Notes: generated by a model from the sequence alone, not told the origin. A stretch of DNA of 64,000 bases from an uncultured Trueperaceae bacterium (GCA_937907415.1 CALCHY010000374.1:1-64000); one strand, 5' to 3'; counted from the stretch's first letter, positions 19,457 to 28,177 are shown. Made by a program: numbers and translations.

Positions 19457-20451
19457 CAGGACCGCCCCTGGCGGCCGAGCGCCGCAACGGTAGCGGCTAC
19501 GCCGGCGCGCCATGAGACTTGCGGTTCGTAACCTAGTTCTTCGATGGCGTGGCGCAGAGAGAAATGCACGTCGTTGAGCATGAGGCCAGCACGGTAACGC
19601 GTTACGGGAGGCTCGAGCGAAGGCAGTAGGGCAGACCAGGTCGCCTCTACGCCGCTGGCCAGCGCGCGAGTCGGCCTGCCCGGAAGGCGCAGCCGCGGTC
19701 CCTCACCCCCCTGGTCGTCGGCGATGGCGTCGAAGAGCTCGCGCCAACTCGGCATCCCGGCGTCCGCGATGACGTAGACCTTGCCTGCCGCCCGCGGCTC
19801 GTGCAGCGCCAGTACGACGCCGCTGGCGAAGTTGGGGGCGTACGCCGTGTTGAAGACGGCCGCTCCACCCCGCACGAGCGGCAACGTGCCCTTCGCAACG
19901 GCCCGCGCCACGCGCCCGAACGTCTGGTCACGCTCCCCGAACGGCCACAGGCCAGGCCGCACTACTACGCTCTCGAGGCGCTTCTCCCCAAGCACGAGGT
20001 CCTCGGCCAAGATCTTGGAGTACGCGTAGGCGTTACGCAGGTTGTCGCGCGGTTGCGTGCGGGGGTCGGCGTTGCGGAAGCCAGAGTAACGGTGCACGGC
20101 CACGCTCGAGATGAACAGGAAGCGCTGGCAGCCGGCGTGGGCCGCCTCATGGAGCAGCGTCCGCGTTGCGACGACGTTCGTGCGGTAGAAGGCGTCCCAC
20201 GGGCCCCAATCGGCGACCCTGGCGGCGGCGTGCACGACGGCGTCGACCCCGTCGCACAGTCCATGGACTCCCTCGTCGTCCGTCAGGTCCGCGCGCACGA
20301 TCTCGAGGCGGTCATCGCCCTGCAGGTTGGCGAGGCTGGCGTCGGAACCCCACGGCGTGACCAGCGCTCTGACGCTGTCCTGGCTGGCGATAAGCTGCTC
20401 GCAGATGTGGCTGCCAAGGAAGCCGTGGGCGCCGGTGACGAGCACCTTCAT
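19456..20451 (-). CDS. NAD-dependent epimerase/dehydratase family reductase, candidate 3-ketoceramide reductase
   Basis: 331-residue extended SDR. The Rossmann motif VTGAHGFLGSHICEQL opens the protein, followed by the acidic residue region, HAAARVADWGPWDAFYRTNVVATRTLL, LFISSVAVH with the catalytic Ser, and YAYSKILAEDLV with the YxxxK pair. The fold and length match 3-beta-HSD/epimerase proteins, the family to which the bacterial ceramide reductase CerR of Caulobacter belongs. The gene sits between the N-acyltransferase/CPBP genes and a GT28 glycosyltransferase, 63 nt after the CPBP gene. The reductase call is firm; the ketoceramide substrate is inferred from context only. Confidence 0.85.
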   Translation of the reverse strand: MKVLVTGAHGFLGSHICEQLIASQDSVRALVTPWGSDASLANLQGDDRLEIVRADLTDDEGVHGLCDGVDAVVHAAARVADWGPWDAFYRTNVVATRTLLHEAAHAGCQRFLFISSVAVHRYSGFRNADPRTQPRDNLRNAYAYSKILAEDLVLGEKRLESVVVRPGLWPFGERDQTFGRVARAVAKGTLPLVRGGAAVFNTAYAPNFASGVVLALHEPRAAGKVYVIADAGMPSWRELFDAIADDQGGEGPRLRLPGRPTRALASGVEATWSALLPSLEPPVTRYRAGLMLNDVHFSLRHAIEELGYEPQVSWRAGVAATVAALGRQGRS

Positions 20452-20514
20452 GGCGTCACGCCGAGGACGGGGTGGCGGGTACAGGTCATCTCCAAGACGG
20501 TAGCAGTCCGAGGC

Positions 20515-21249
20515 TCAGTTGAGCAGGTGCCCTGAGCGCGCCAACACGGCTAAGTCGAGCGCGAGACCGATGGCGAGATGCAGCAGCAGCGAGTAGAGGA
20601 TCGAGCGACTGCGGACCGCTATGACCGCGAACAAGATGGAGGCTGGTGCGGCGGCCATGACCTCCGCTAGCGGCTTGCCTAGGTGCACGAGCGTTGCCAT
20701 GACGACGCTAAGCCACAGCGCGACTGTCGGGCTGGTGGCCCGCGTGGCTACGGAGAGCACGAAACCGCGGTAGAACCCCTCGAACGCCAAGTAGTAGAGG
20801 CCGTAGATGACCGACCATTGTGCGAGGTGTGCCGCGCTCGATCCGACCCAGGTGCCGGCCCACGGGTAGGTCGCGGCCAGCGTCGGATCCGTGCTCGCGA
20901 AGTACATGAGCACGGCGGCAAGCAGAGCAAGCGGAACGGCGGCGGCCAAGCCGAAACGCCAGTCGCCGATGCGGAAGCCAGCGCCCTCGAGCGGCCCGAT
21001 CAGGAAGCGGTAGAAGACGGCCGGGATGAGCAGGAGGAGGATCGCGGACCACGCCACGCTGGAGAACGCAGCCAGTGGCTCCTGTGGAGCCATGCGCAAT
21101 AGCGTTGGGCCTGGGGTGGCCAAGTACCAGAAGGCGGCCTGTAACACCAACGAGCCGAGTAGGAAGAACGCGTATTTCGCGCGCTCGCCCCGTGGGAAGA
21201 GTGCTCCTAGGTCGGCCGCGATGAGCCTAGACGCGGCCCAAGGCTTCAT
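20515..21249 (-). CDS. CPBP-family intramembrane metalloprotease-like protein
   Basis: 244 residues, about six to seven hydrophobic helices. The family motifs are present with variation: motif 1 EExxxR appears as FEGFYRG, so the first Glu is Phe while the second Glu and the Arg remain; motif 2 has His in LVHLGKP; motif 3 has His in LLLHLAIGLALD. Members include CAAX prenyl proteases, bacteriocin-immunity proteins and many of unknown role. The ATG start (21249) overlaps the stop of the GNAT gene as CTATGA, with AAGGAG just upstream; a longer reading from 21348 is unlikely. Its placement inside the sphingolipid-like operon suggests processing or stabilisation of a membrane component. Confidence 0.75.
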   Translation of the reverse strand: MKPWAASRLIAADLGALFPRGERAKYAFFLLGSLVLQAAFWYLATPGPTLLRMAPQEPLAAFSSVAWSAILLLLIPAVFYRFLIGPLEGAGFRIGDWRFGLAAAVPLALLAAVLMYFASTDPTLAATYPWAGTWVGSSAAHLAQWSVIYGLYYLAFEGFYRGFVLSVATRATSPTVALWLSVVMATLVHLGKPLAEVMAAAPASILFAVIAVRSRSILYSLLLHLAIGLALDLAVLARSGHLLN

Positions 21250-22355
21250 AGCTCCTTCTGCACCATGCGGTATGTCTTGTTGTGCACCCCACCAGAGGCC
21301 TCGATCGCGCGGTTGATGGCGTGATTGTCCTCTAACGTCCAGCCGCATTCGCCTTCCCTGATGCCGACCTGGTACGCGCGCTTGACCGACTCCTCGATGA
21401 GGATGAGGTCGAAGCCCCGGTTACGGTGCTCGGGCAACACGCCCAAGATGACGAGGCGCGCGCGGTTCATGATCTGCTTGCGGCGCAGCAGCGGCAAGAT
21501 GCCAGTGACGAGGCGGCCGTCGAAGTGCGCGAGGACCTGGTTGAGGTCAGGCACGGCTATCGACACGGCGACAGGTTCGCCCTTGTACTCGAGGAAGAGC
21601 GCCAGCTCGGGGTTGACGATCATCTTCAGCTCGTCTGCCATGTGCGCTATCTCGGCGTCGGTGAACGGCACGTTGCCCCAGTTCTTCTCCCACGCCGCGT
21701 GGTGGATCTTCTGTAGCAGCATGACTTCGGCGTGGAAGTTCTTGAGGTCGGCTTTGCGGATGACGGGTTGGTAACGCTCCCGCGAGCGCCTGACTAGGCG
21801 CGCGACGCGCTCGGGCAAGACGCCCTTGTTCTCGAAGTGAAAAGTGTAGAGGTCCTTGACCTTCGCGTAGCCAGCCCCCGTTGCGAGTTCAAGGTAGCCG
21901 CGCGGGTTCTGCGGCATCATCACGTACGGTTTCTCTTCGAAGGCGTCGACCTGGAAGCCAGCGCCGTCGTTCATCGTCGGGTTGGCTGGGCCCCTGACCG
22001 CCTTACGTCCAAGGCCGCGGGCCTCGGCTTCGACGGCGGTGAACAGCGCCTTGGCCGTCTCGGCGTCCTCGGCCTCGAAGAACCCGAAGAACGCCACGTT
22101 ATCTTCCGGGTGCGTGGCGTTGTGCAAGTCGTCGTCGATGCACGCGATGCGCCCGACCACGCGGCCAGCACGCCGCGCGAGGTAATAAGTCGCGCGTGCG
22201 TGCTCGAAGAACGGGTTCTTCTTGGGGTCGAGCAGTTCGAACTGCGAAACGCGTAACGGCGCCACCCAACTCGGGTCGGCAGCGTACTTGCGGTACGGGT
22301 AGAGGACGAACTCCTTGAGCGCCTTGCCGCTGGTTACGCGTTCTACGTCGACCAT
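21246..22355 (-). CDS. GNAT-like N-acyltransferase (YghO type), candidate bacterial ceramide synthase
   Basis: 369 residues. N-terminal YPYRKYAADPSWVAPLRVSQ and NPFFEHARATYYLARRAGRVVGRIACI, then RGPANPTMNDGAGFQVDAFE, and a C-terminal GNAT half with GILPLLRRKQIMNRARLVILGVLPEHRNRGFDLILIEE, where the RNRG stretch occupies the acyl-CoA binding loop. This is the layout of the large GNAT-like proteins related to E. coli YghO. Caulobacter bCerS, which acylates 3-ketosphinganine, belongs to this kind of protein (established for Caulobacter). The gene starts 6 nt after the stop of the serine-palmitoyltransferase-like gene, which is the adjacency expected for sphingolipid synthesis. Function as ceramide synthase is inferred. 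Confidence 0.75.
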   Translation of the reverse strand: MVDVERVTSGKALKEFVLYPYRKYAADPSWVAPLRVSQFELLDPKKNPFFEHARATYYLARRAGRVVGRIACIDDDLHNATHPEDNVAFFGFFEAEDAETAKALFTAVEAEARGLGRKAVRGPANPTMNDGAGFQVDAFEEKPYVMMPQNPRGYLELATGAGYAKVKDLYTFHFENKGVLPERVARLVRRSRERYQPVIRKADLKNFHAEVMLLQKIHHAAWEKNWGNVPFTDAEIAHMADELKMIVNPELALFLEYKGEPVAVSIAVPDLNQVLAHFDGRLVTGILPLLRRKQIMNRARLVILGVLPEHRNRGFDLILIEESVKRAYQVGIREGECGWTLEDNHAINRAIEASGGVHNKTYRMVQKEL

Positions 22356-22361
22356 CGACGG

Positions 22362-23597
22362 CTAGATTACGCCGAAGCGCCGCCCGACATCGGCGAAAGC
22401 GTGAAGCAACGTGTCGAGTTGTTCGTCAGTGTGGTTGGCATTGACACTAGTGCGGATGATGGACTTGCCCGGCTGCACGCCGGGTGGGAGGGCGGGCGTC
22501 GTGAACACGCCCAACTCCCATAATGCCTTCCAGAACGCCATCGCTAGTTCGTCAGGACCGATGAGAACGGGCACGATAGGCGTCTGTGACCCGAGGGTGT
22601 CGAAGCCAAGCGCGTTCATGCCCGTGCGCAGGCGCTCGACGTTGCGCCACAAGTGCTCGCGGTGCTCCGGTTCCGTCTCGATGATGTGGAGCGCTTCTAG
22701 CGCCGCCGCCATCTGCATGGCGGGCAGGGCAGCGGTGAAGATGAACGGGCGGGCGTGGTGCTTGACGTAATTGACGACGGCATGATCGCCGGCCATGAAC
22801 CCGCCGACGCTAGCGAACGACTTCGAGAAGGTGCCGACGAGCACGTCGACTTCCTTCTCCAACCCGAAGTGCTCGCCCGTCCCGCGGCCGTGGTCGCCGA
22901 GCACGCCACTGGCGTGAGCGTCATCGACGATCAGGCGCGCGCCGTAGCGCCGCTTCAACTTCACGATGCCTGGCAAGTTGGCGATGTGGCCGCTCATGGA
23001 GAACACGCCGTCCGTGACGATGATGCGGCCGCCCGGCTTGTCGACGTCGGCCTCGAGCAGGCGCTCAAGGTCATCGAGGTCGTTGTGCTCGAACTTGCGC
23101 AAGGTGGCGTAGGAGAGGCGCGCAGCGTCGTAGAGCGAAGCGTGGTTCTCGCGGTCGTAATACAAGATGTCGTGGCGCCCCGCGAGCGCCGAAACCACCG
23201 AGAGGCAGCCGAGGTAACCGGCGCTGAAGGTCAGCGAGTCTTCCTTCTGGAAGAAGTTGGCTAGGCGGTGCTCGAGCTGCTCGTGGAGCGTGAGCGTGCC
23301 GGTGAGGAACCGCGAGCCGGTGCAGCTAGTGCCGAAGTCATCGAGTGCGCGGCGCGCTGCCTCTTTGAGGCGCGGGTCTTGCGTGAGCCCGAGATAGTCG
23401 TTCGAGCCGGTGATGACCATGTCGCGGCCGGCAACACGGACGCTGCCGCCGTGCTGTGACGCGATGGGTTTGAAGTACGGGTGCATGCCAGCTGCTACGG
23501 CTTCGTCAGCCCTGCGGAACTGGAACGCCTTCGCGAAAGCGTCCTGCGCCTTGGCTTGCGGGGCACCATCCCTCTCATTGCGTGATACGTCTGACAA
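22362..23597 (-). CDS. spt: Alpha-oxoamine synthase, probable serine palmitoyltransferase
   Basis: PLP-dependent enzyme that would condense serine with an acyl thioester to 3-ketosphinganine, the first step of sphingolipid synthesis. The 411-residue product has NDYLGLTQDPRLKEAA, GTSCTGSRFLTGTLTLHEQLE, the cofactor-stacking His in YDRENHASLYD, VDDAHASG, and the PLP lysine Lys259 in GTFSKSFASVGGF. That last motif is characteristic of bacterial serine palmitoyltransferases and differs from the GTLGKAL or ATLSKAW forms of KBL/BioF relatives. I start at TTG 23597, where GGAGGG lies 4-5 nt upstream; ATG 23609 lacks a ribosome site. First gene of the operon. A KBL/BioF-like role remains possible. 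Confidence 0.8.
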   Translation of the reverse strand: MSDVSRNERDGAPQAKAQDAFAKAFQFRRADEAVAAGMHPYFKPIASQHGGSVRVAGRDMVITGSNDYLGLTQDPRLKEAARRALDDFGTSCTGSRFLTGTLTLHEQLEHRLANFFQKEDSLTFSAGYLGCLSVVSALAGRHDILYYDRENHASLYDAARLSYATLRKFEHNDLDDLERLLEADVDKPGGRIIVTDGVFSMSGHIANLPGIVKLKRRYGARLIVDDAHASGVLGDHGRGTGEHFGLEKEVDVLVGTFSKSFASVGGFMAGDHAVVNYVKHHARPFIFTAALPAMQMAAALEALHIIETEPEHREHLWRNVERLRTGMNALGFDTLGSQTPIVPVLIGPDELAMAFWKALWELGVFTTPALPPGVQPGKSIIRTSVNANHTDEQLDTLLHAFADVGRRFGVI

Positions 23598-23767
23598 AGG
23601 TCCCTCCATGGACGGGCGCTCGGGTGCGCGCATCGTAGCACCTGACGGGGCGAGTGCGCGGCCGAGCCAAGCGTATAGAAGTCGAGCGGTCCTTACAACC
23701 TTGTAGGCCCCAACGGGCCCTTCTGGATGTGAACCAACTGACACCGCCGCGGCCAGCACCCGATTGA

Positions 23768-23773
23768 TAGAAT
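23768..23773 (+). promoter_or_regulatory. -10 box TAGAAT upstream of a 22-codon ORF and GNAT gene
   Basis: TAGAAT ends 6 nt before a GTG at 23780. This is the distance expected of a leaderless transcript, and here it would place the first codon of a short upstream ORF at the mRNA 5' end. Confidence 0.4.
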
Positions 23774-23779
23774 CGCCTC

Positions 23780-23848
23780 GTGCCTTTCATGGCTATGAGT
23801 CCTCGCCACGTTTCAGTCCCGCGGCGCGTAATGCGCCTGGAGGGGTGA
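23780..23848 (+). CDS. Possible 22-residue leader ORF upstream of the GNAT gene
   Basis: GTG at 23780 opens a frame of 22 codons rich in Met, Arg and Val (begins MPFMAMSPRH) and ends in TGA at 23846-23848. It follows a good -10 box by 6 nt and stops 5 nt before the TTG start of the GNAT gene, whose ribosome site GGAGG is inside its last codons. This arrangement suits translational coupling or a regulatory leader peptide. No family is recognisable, so it may equally be chance. Confidence 0.3.
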   Translation: MPFMAMSPRHVSVPRRVMRLEG

Positions 23849-23853
23849 CTAGT

Positions 23854-24375
23854 TTGATACCACTGCTTTCTCAGGTGCGGACCCGGCCCGTCACCTTGGC
23901 CGACGCACCCCTCGTCCACGAGCTCTACGTGGCCACACCAGGCTATTTCGACATCATCTCCATCCCCGTCCCGACCTCATCGGAAGTGAGCACCGACTTA
24001 TCGACCGCCATCGAGGATCCGCGGCGTTACGTCGAACTCGTGCTCTTGGAGCCGGAGGAGGCGGGGCCAGAATGTGGGATCGACCCCGTGTCGGGGGCGG
24101 CGGTCGTCGGCTACCTCGATTACAAGCTCGATTACCCGCAGGAGGGCGACGCGACCGTCAACCTGCTGCTCGTACGCTCCGGTCTGCAAAGCCACGGGGT
24201 CGGGAGCGCCTGCGTGAGGAACCTCGAGGAGCGTCTTCGCGGCCGCAGCGGCCGCCTGCTTGCCAGCATCTACGGCGAGAACCCGCGGGCTAGGCGCTTC
24301 TGGGAGAGCCTCGGCTACCGCTTCGCGATCGACGCTAGGCCCCTGCTCGAGTGGTACAGCAAGAGCCTGACGTGA
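23854..24375 (+). CDS. GNAT family N-acetyltransferase
   Basis: 173 residues with a well-formed GNAT fold: opening strand VRTRPVTLADAPLVHELYV, a central VVGYLDYKLDYPQEGDATVNLLLVRSGL strand pair, the acetyl-CoA loop LQSHGVGSACVRNLEERL, with the Q-x-x-G-x-G/A pattern, and the C-terminal NPRARRFWESLGYRF, where the N-x-x-A-x-x-F/W-x-x-x-G-F/Y signature is textbook. Substrate unknown; the acidic insertion after the first helix (about residues 25-75) is unusual for small-molecule GNATs. TTG 23854 is chosen for its GGAGG at a 10-nt distance. Followed 4 nt later by the quinate-dehydrogenase-like gene. Confidence 0.82.
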   Translation: MIPLLSQVRTRPVTLADAPLVHELYVATPGYFDIISIPVPTSSEVSTDLSTAIEDPRRYVELVLLEPEEAGPECGIDPVSGAAVVGYLDYKLDYPQEGDATVNLLLVRSGLQSHGVGSACVRNLEERLRGRSGRLLASIYGENPRARRFWESLGYRFAIDARPLLEWYSKSLT

Positions 24376-24379
24376 CCGA

Positions 24380-25300
24380 ATGAGCGAGCGCGCCCTGCAG
24401 GTCGTAAGCGTGTCTTTGGGTTCAGTCAAGCGCGATACCGATCAAGTGGTCGAGGTACTCGGCCGCAGGGTTCACTTGCGCCGTGTAGGCACGAACGGCG
24501 ATCTAGCTGCCGCCGAGGCGATGATCCGCGAGCTAGACGGCAAGGTCGACGCCATCGGGCTTGGCGGCATCGACCTCTACTTCGCGGTCGGCGAACGCCG
24601 ATATTACGTGAGAGACGCACTGCGGCTGGCTAGGGCGGCACGAGAGACGCCTGTGGTCTGCGGTGCTGGCTTGAAGAACACCCTCGAGCGGCTGAGCATC
24701 AGGTCACTGGCAGGTAGCATCGGCTGGCGCGGGCGCAAGGTCCTCATGGTGTCTGCCGTCGACCGCTTCGGCATGGCGGAGGAACTGGCCAGTCAGGGCG
24801 CGGACGTGTTCTATGGCGACGTCGTCTTCGCTCTCGGCCTGCCGGTGCCCGTCAGGACGCTGCCTGGCCTCGTGCGCTTGGCCAACGTCCTGGCCCCCGT
24901 CGTGGTGCGTGTGCCCTTCAAATGGCTCTACCCGACGGGCAGCGCGCAGGAGAAGGCGCCCGACGGCCGCAAGTTCGCCAGGTACTACGATTGGGCCGAG
25001 GTCTTGGCCGGCGACTGGCACTTCATCAAGCGGTACGCCCCTGAGTCGCTGGCAGGAAAGGTCGTCCTCACCAACACGACCACTCCAGACGACGTCGAGT
25101 TCCTACGCCAGCGCGGCGCCGCTGCCCTCATCACGACCACCCCGCGCTTCCAGGGGCGCAGCGTTGGCACTAACCTGCTGGAGGCCGCGTTCGTCGCCAT
25201 GGAGGGCGCGAAAGCGGAGTTGAGCCCAGCGCGTTACCAGGAGCTGATCGAGCAGGCGCGCCTACTGCCGACGCGCATCGACTTGCAGACCTCGGCGTAA
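24380..25300 (+). CDS. Conserved protein similar to proteins annotated quinate 5-dehydrogenase
   Basis: 306 residues of a family I recall as conserved in Deinococcota and Chloroflexota and often labelled quinate 5-dehydrogenase. Visible segments: VVSVSLGSVKRDTDQVVEVLGR at the start, AIGLGGIDLYFAVGERRYYVRD, a Rossmann-like GRKVLMVSAVDRFGMAEELASQGADVFYGD, WLYPTGSAQEK, and LTNTTTPDDVEFLRQRGAAALITTTPRFQGRSVGTNLLEA. The GRKVLM...VDRFGMAE stretch could bind a nucleotide, but the canonical GxGxxG is absent, so dehydrogenase activity is unsupported by the sequence alone. No shikimate-pathway gene is nearby. It follows a GNAT gene closely and precedes efp by 139 nt. Confidence 0.6.
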   Translation: MSERALQVVSVSLGSVKRDTDQVVEVLGRRVHLRRVGTNGDLAAAEAMIRELDGKVDAIGLGGIDLYFAVGERRYYVRDALRLARAARETPVVCGAGLKNTLERLSIRSLAGSIGWRGRKVLMVSAVDRFGMAEELASQGADVFYGDVVFALGLPVPVRTLPGLVRLANVLAPVVVRVPFKWLYPTGSAQEKAPDGRKFARYYDWAEVLAGDWHFIKRYAPESLAGKVVLTNTTTPDDVEFLRQRGAAALITTTPRFQGRSVGTNLLEAAFVAMEGAKAELSPARYQELIEQARLLPTRIDLQTSA

Positions 25301-25439
25301 CCGCGGAGCACCGCAACGCAAGCGCCCGGCCGTGGCGGGTCAGGTGGTAGAGTGGCCCGTCTAGAACCTGCTACCGCGCGGTCCGGAGGCCCCTTGGCTT
25401 AGAGTCGTGACCGCAGTGTGGCGAGTCGAAGGAGCTTAG

Positions 25440-25996
25440 ATGATCAGCGTGACTGACTTGCGGAACGGCACCAAGGTCGAGATGGACGGCGGCCTGTGGG
25501 AGTGCATCGATTACCAGCATCAGAAGATCGGGCGCGGCGGCGCCAAGATGGTCGCCAAGTTCCGCAACCTGGAGACCGGCGCTATCGTTGAGCGCTCCTT
25601 CAACGCTACCGAGAAGCTGCAGGACATCTTCATCGAGTACAGGCAGATGAACTTCCTGTATGCCAGCGGTGACGACTACACCTTCATGGACCTCGAGAAC
25701 TACGAGCAGCCCGTCCTCACCCGTGCTCAGATCGGTGACGGCGCGCGGTTCCTCAAGGAGAACACCGAGGTCACGGTCGACTACTACGCCAACAAGGCAC
25801 TAAAGGTCACGCTCCCTAACGTCGTCGAGCTAGAGATCGTGCAGACCGACCCCGGAGTGAGGGGCGACACCGTCTCTGGTGGCACCAAGCCAGCCAAGCT
25901 CGAATCCGGCGCCACCGTCAACGTGCCGCTGTTCATCGAACAGGGCGAGGTCGTTCGCGTAGACACGCGCTCGGGCGATTACCTCGGTAGGGCCTG

Positions 25997-25997
<1 letters not shown>
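25440..25997 (+). CDS. efp: Translation elongation factor P
   Basis: EF-P relieves ribosome stalling at polyproline. The 185-residue protein has the KOW-like domain I ([17 protein letters not shown]), the loop IGRGGAK whose tip is Arg32 rather than Lys, then [18 protein letters not shown], and the OB domains with the C-terminal signature [17 protein letters not shown] and [24 protein letters not shown]. Arg32 is the residue rhamnosylated by EarP in proteobacteria and is also Arg in Thermus thermophilus; no EarP is seen here, so modification status is open. AAGGAG precedes the ATG. TGATG overlap with accB indicates an operon efp-accB-accC. Confidence 0.97.
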
Positions 25998-26479
<482 letters not shown>

Positions 26480-26495
26480 GCCGGGTGTGAGCGCC

Positions 26496-27833
26496 ATGTT
26501 CCGGAAGATCCTCATCGCCAACCGCGGCGAGATCGCCTTGCGCGTCCTCCGCGCCGCGCGCGAGCTTGGCGTGCAGACGGTCGTCGCCTACTCGACTGCG
26601 GACGAGAACTCGCTGCCCGTGCTGTTGGCGGACGAGTCTATCTGTATCGGCCCTGCGCTAGCCGCCGAGAGTTACCTCAACGTCAGGAACCTCCTCGCCG
26701 CCGCGCTCGTCAGTGGGGCAGAGGCCATTCACCCCGGCTACGGGTTCTTGGCGGAGAACGCCGAGTTCGCCGCCATGTGCGAGGAGCACGGCCTAACCTT
26801 CATCGGGCCGCGGCCGGACAGCATCTCGCGCATCGGGGACAAGGCCTCCGCCCGCGCCCTTGCCGTCGAAGCGGGGGTGCCCGTCACGCCAGGCAGCGAG
26901 CCGCTGCGCGACTTGGCAGACGCCGCGCGCTTCGCCGAGACCATCGGTTTCCCGCTCATACTGAAGGCCTCCGCTGGCGGCGGCGGACGCGGCATGCGCG
27001 TGGTGCATAGCCATGCCGACCTCGACAGGCAGTTCATCAACGCCCAAGAGGAAGCGCGCGCTGCTTTCGGCAACCCAGAGTTGTACATGGAGAAGTACCT
27101 CGAGGAGCCGAAGCACATCGAGATCCAGGTGTTCGGCGACGGCAACGGCGAGGTCGTGCACCTCTTCGAGCGCGACTGCTCCATCCAGAGGCGCTACCAG
27201 AAGGTGCTGGAGGAGGGCCCGAGCACGCTCGACGACGAGCTGCGCAACCGCATCGCCGCTGCGGCCGTCAAACTAGCGCGCCACATCGAGTACCGCGGCG
27301 CTGGAACCTGCGAGTTCCTCGTCGACCGGGAGGGCAACTTCTACTTCTCCGAGATGAACACCCGCATTCAGGTCGAGCACCCGGTCACGGAGATGATCAC
27401 GCAAACCGACCTCGTGCAGGAGCAACTGAGGGTGGCGGCGGGCCTTGGCATGCAGTTCAAGCAGGCCGAGCTGGAAGTGCGCGGCCACGCCATCGAGGTC
27501 CGCATCAACGCCGAGGACCCAGATCACGACTTCAGGCCGAGCGCTGGCGTCATCACCGACGTCCACTGGCCAGGCGGCCCCGGCATCCGCGTCGACTCGC
27601 ACGTTTACGCCGGCTACCGCATTCCTCCCAACTACGACAGCTTGGTCGCCAAGATCATCGCGTGGGCGCCAAGCAGACCGGAGGCCATCGCCCGCATGGA
27701 GCGTGCCCTCAAGGAGACCGTCATAGAGGGCGTGAAGACGACCGTGCCGTTCCACCTCAAAGTCCTCGACAACGCCTTCTTCAGGCGCGGAGCCGTCTAC
27801 ACCAACTTCATCGCACGTAGGATGAGCTCATGA
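26496..27833 (+). CDS. accC: Acetyl-CoA carboxylase, biotin carboxylase subunit
   Basis: ATP-dependent carboxylation of biotin on AccB, the first half-reaction of malonyl-CoA synthesis. 445 residues with the standard N-terminus MFRKILIANRGEIALRVLRA, the substrate region IHPGYGFLAENAEFA, the ATP-grasp glycine loop KASAGGGGRGMRVV, the EKYLEEPKHIEIQVFGD block, CSIQRRYQKVLEEGPS and the catalytic FSEMNTRIQVEHPVTEM (Glu and Arg present). Starts 16 nt after accB; ATG 26496 was chosen over an upstream frame start because it gives the canonical N-terminus. The stop overlaps the asp23-like gene by ATGA. Confidence 0.98.
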   Translation: MFRKILIANRGEIALRVLRAARELGVQTVVAYSTADENSLPVLLADESICIGPALAAESYLNVRNLLAAALVSGAEAIHPGYGFLAENAEFAAMCEEHGLTFIGPRPDSISRIGDKASARALAVEAGVPVTPGSEPLRDLADAARFAETIGFPLILKASAGGGGRGMRVVHSHADLDRQFINAQEEARAAFGNPELYMEKYLEEPKHIEIQVFGDGNGEVVHLFERDCSIQRRYQKVLEEGPSTLDDELRNRIAAAAVKLARHIEYRGAGTCEFLVDREGNFYFSEMNTRIQVEHPVTEMITQTDLVQEQLRVAAGLGMQFKQAELEVRGHAIEVRINAEDPDHDFRPSAGVITDVHWPGGPGIRVDSHVYAGYRIPPNYDSLVAKIIAWAPSRPEAIARMERALKETVIEGVKTTVPFHLKVLDNAFFRRGAVYTNFIARRMSS

Positions 27834-28177
27834 GCCAGACCGCCGATCTCGCCATCTCCCCGGATGTCCTACTCAACATCACGCAGCTCGCCGTCGAGCA
27901 GGTTGGGGGCGTGCGCCCAACGCAACCACCTGCGCGGGTGGGCGAGTTCTTGGGTGGCCGCCGTCCGCGCGGTATCAACATCGAGCGCGAAGGCGACGAC
28001 CTGTGGATCGACCTGTCACTAGCCGTCAGTTACGGCAGCGAGATTCCGAAGGTGGCGGCCGCGGTTCAAGGCGCCGTCCGCGAGGCCATCGGGTCGATGA
28101 CTGGGTTGGTCGTGCGCAGCGTGAACGTCGCCGTAGAGAGTGTCGAACTTCCGGACGAGGACGTCGAGCGTGGGTAG
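27830..28177 (+). CDS. Asp23/Gls24 family envelope stress-like protein
   Basis: 115-residue member of the DUF322/Asp23 family. The characteristic features are ISPDVLLNITQLAVEQVGGVRPT near the N-terminus and the repeated amphipathic pattern LWIDLSLAVSYGSEIPKVAAAVQGAVREAI, followed by VVRSVNVAVESVEL. In Firmicutes these proteins associate with the membrane and alkaline/envelope stress; the copy between accC and nusB is conserved in Firmicutes and Thermus (family knowledge). It overlaps accC by 4 nt and nusB by 8 nt, so it belongs to the same operon. Confidence 0.9.
   Translation: MSQTADLAISPDVLLNITQLAVEQVGGVRPTQPPARVGEFLGGRRPRGINIEREGDDLWIDLSLAVSYGSEIPKVAAAVQGAVREAIGSMTGLVVRSVNVAVESVELPDEDVERG

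Noticed and set aside
22362..23597. Calling the oxoamine synthase KBL or BioF
   Set aside because: The PLP-lysine block GTFSKSFASVGGF fits serine palmitoyltransferases better, and no threonine degradation or biotin genes are near. It remains the main alternative.
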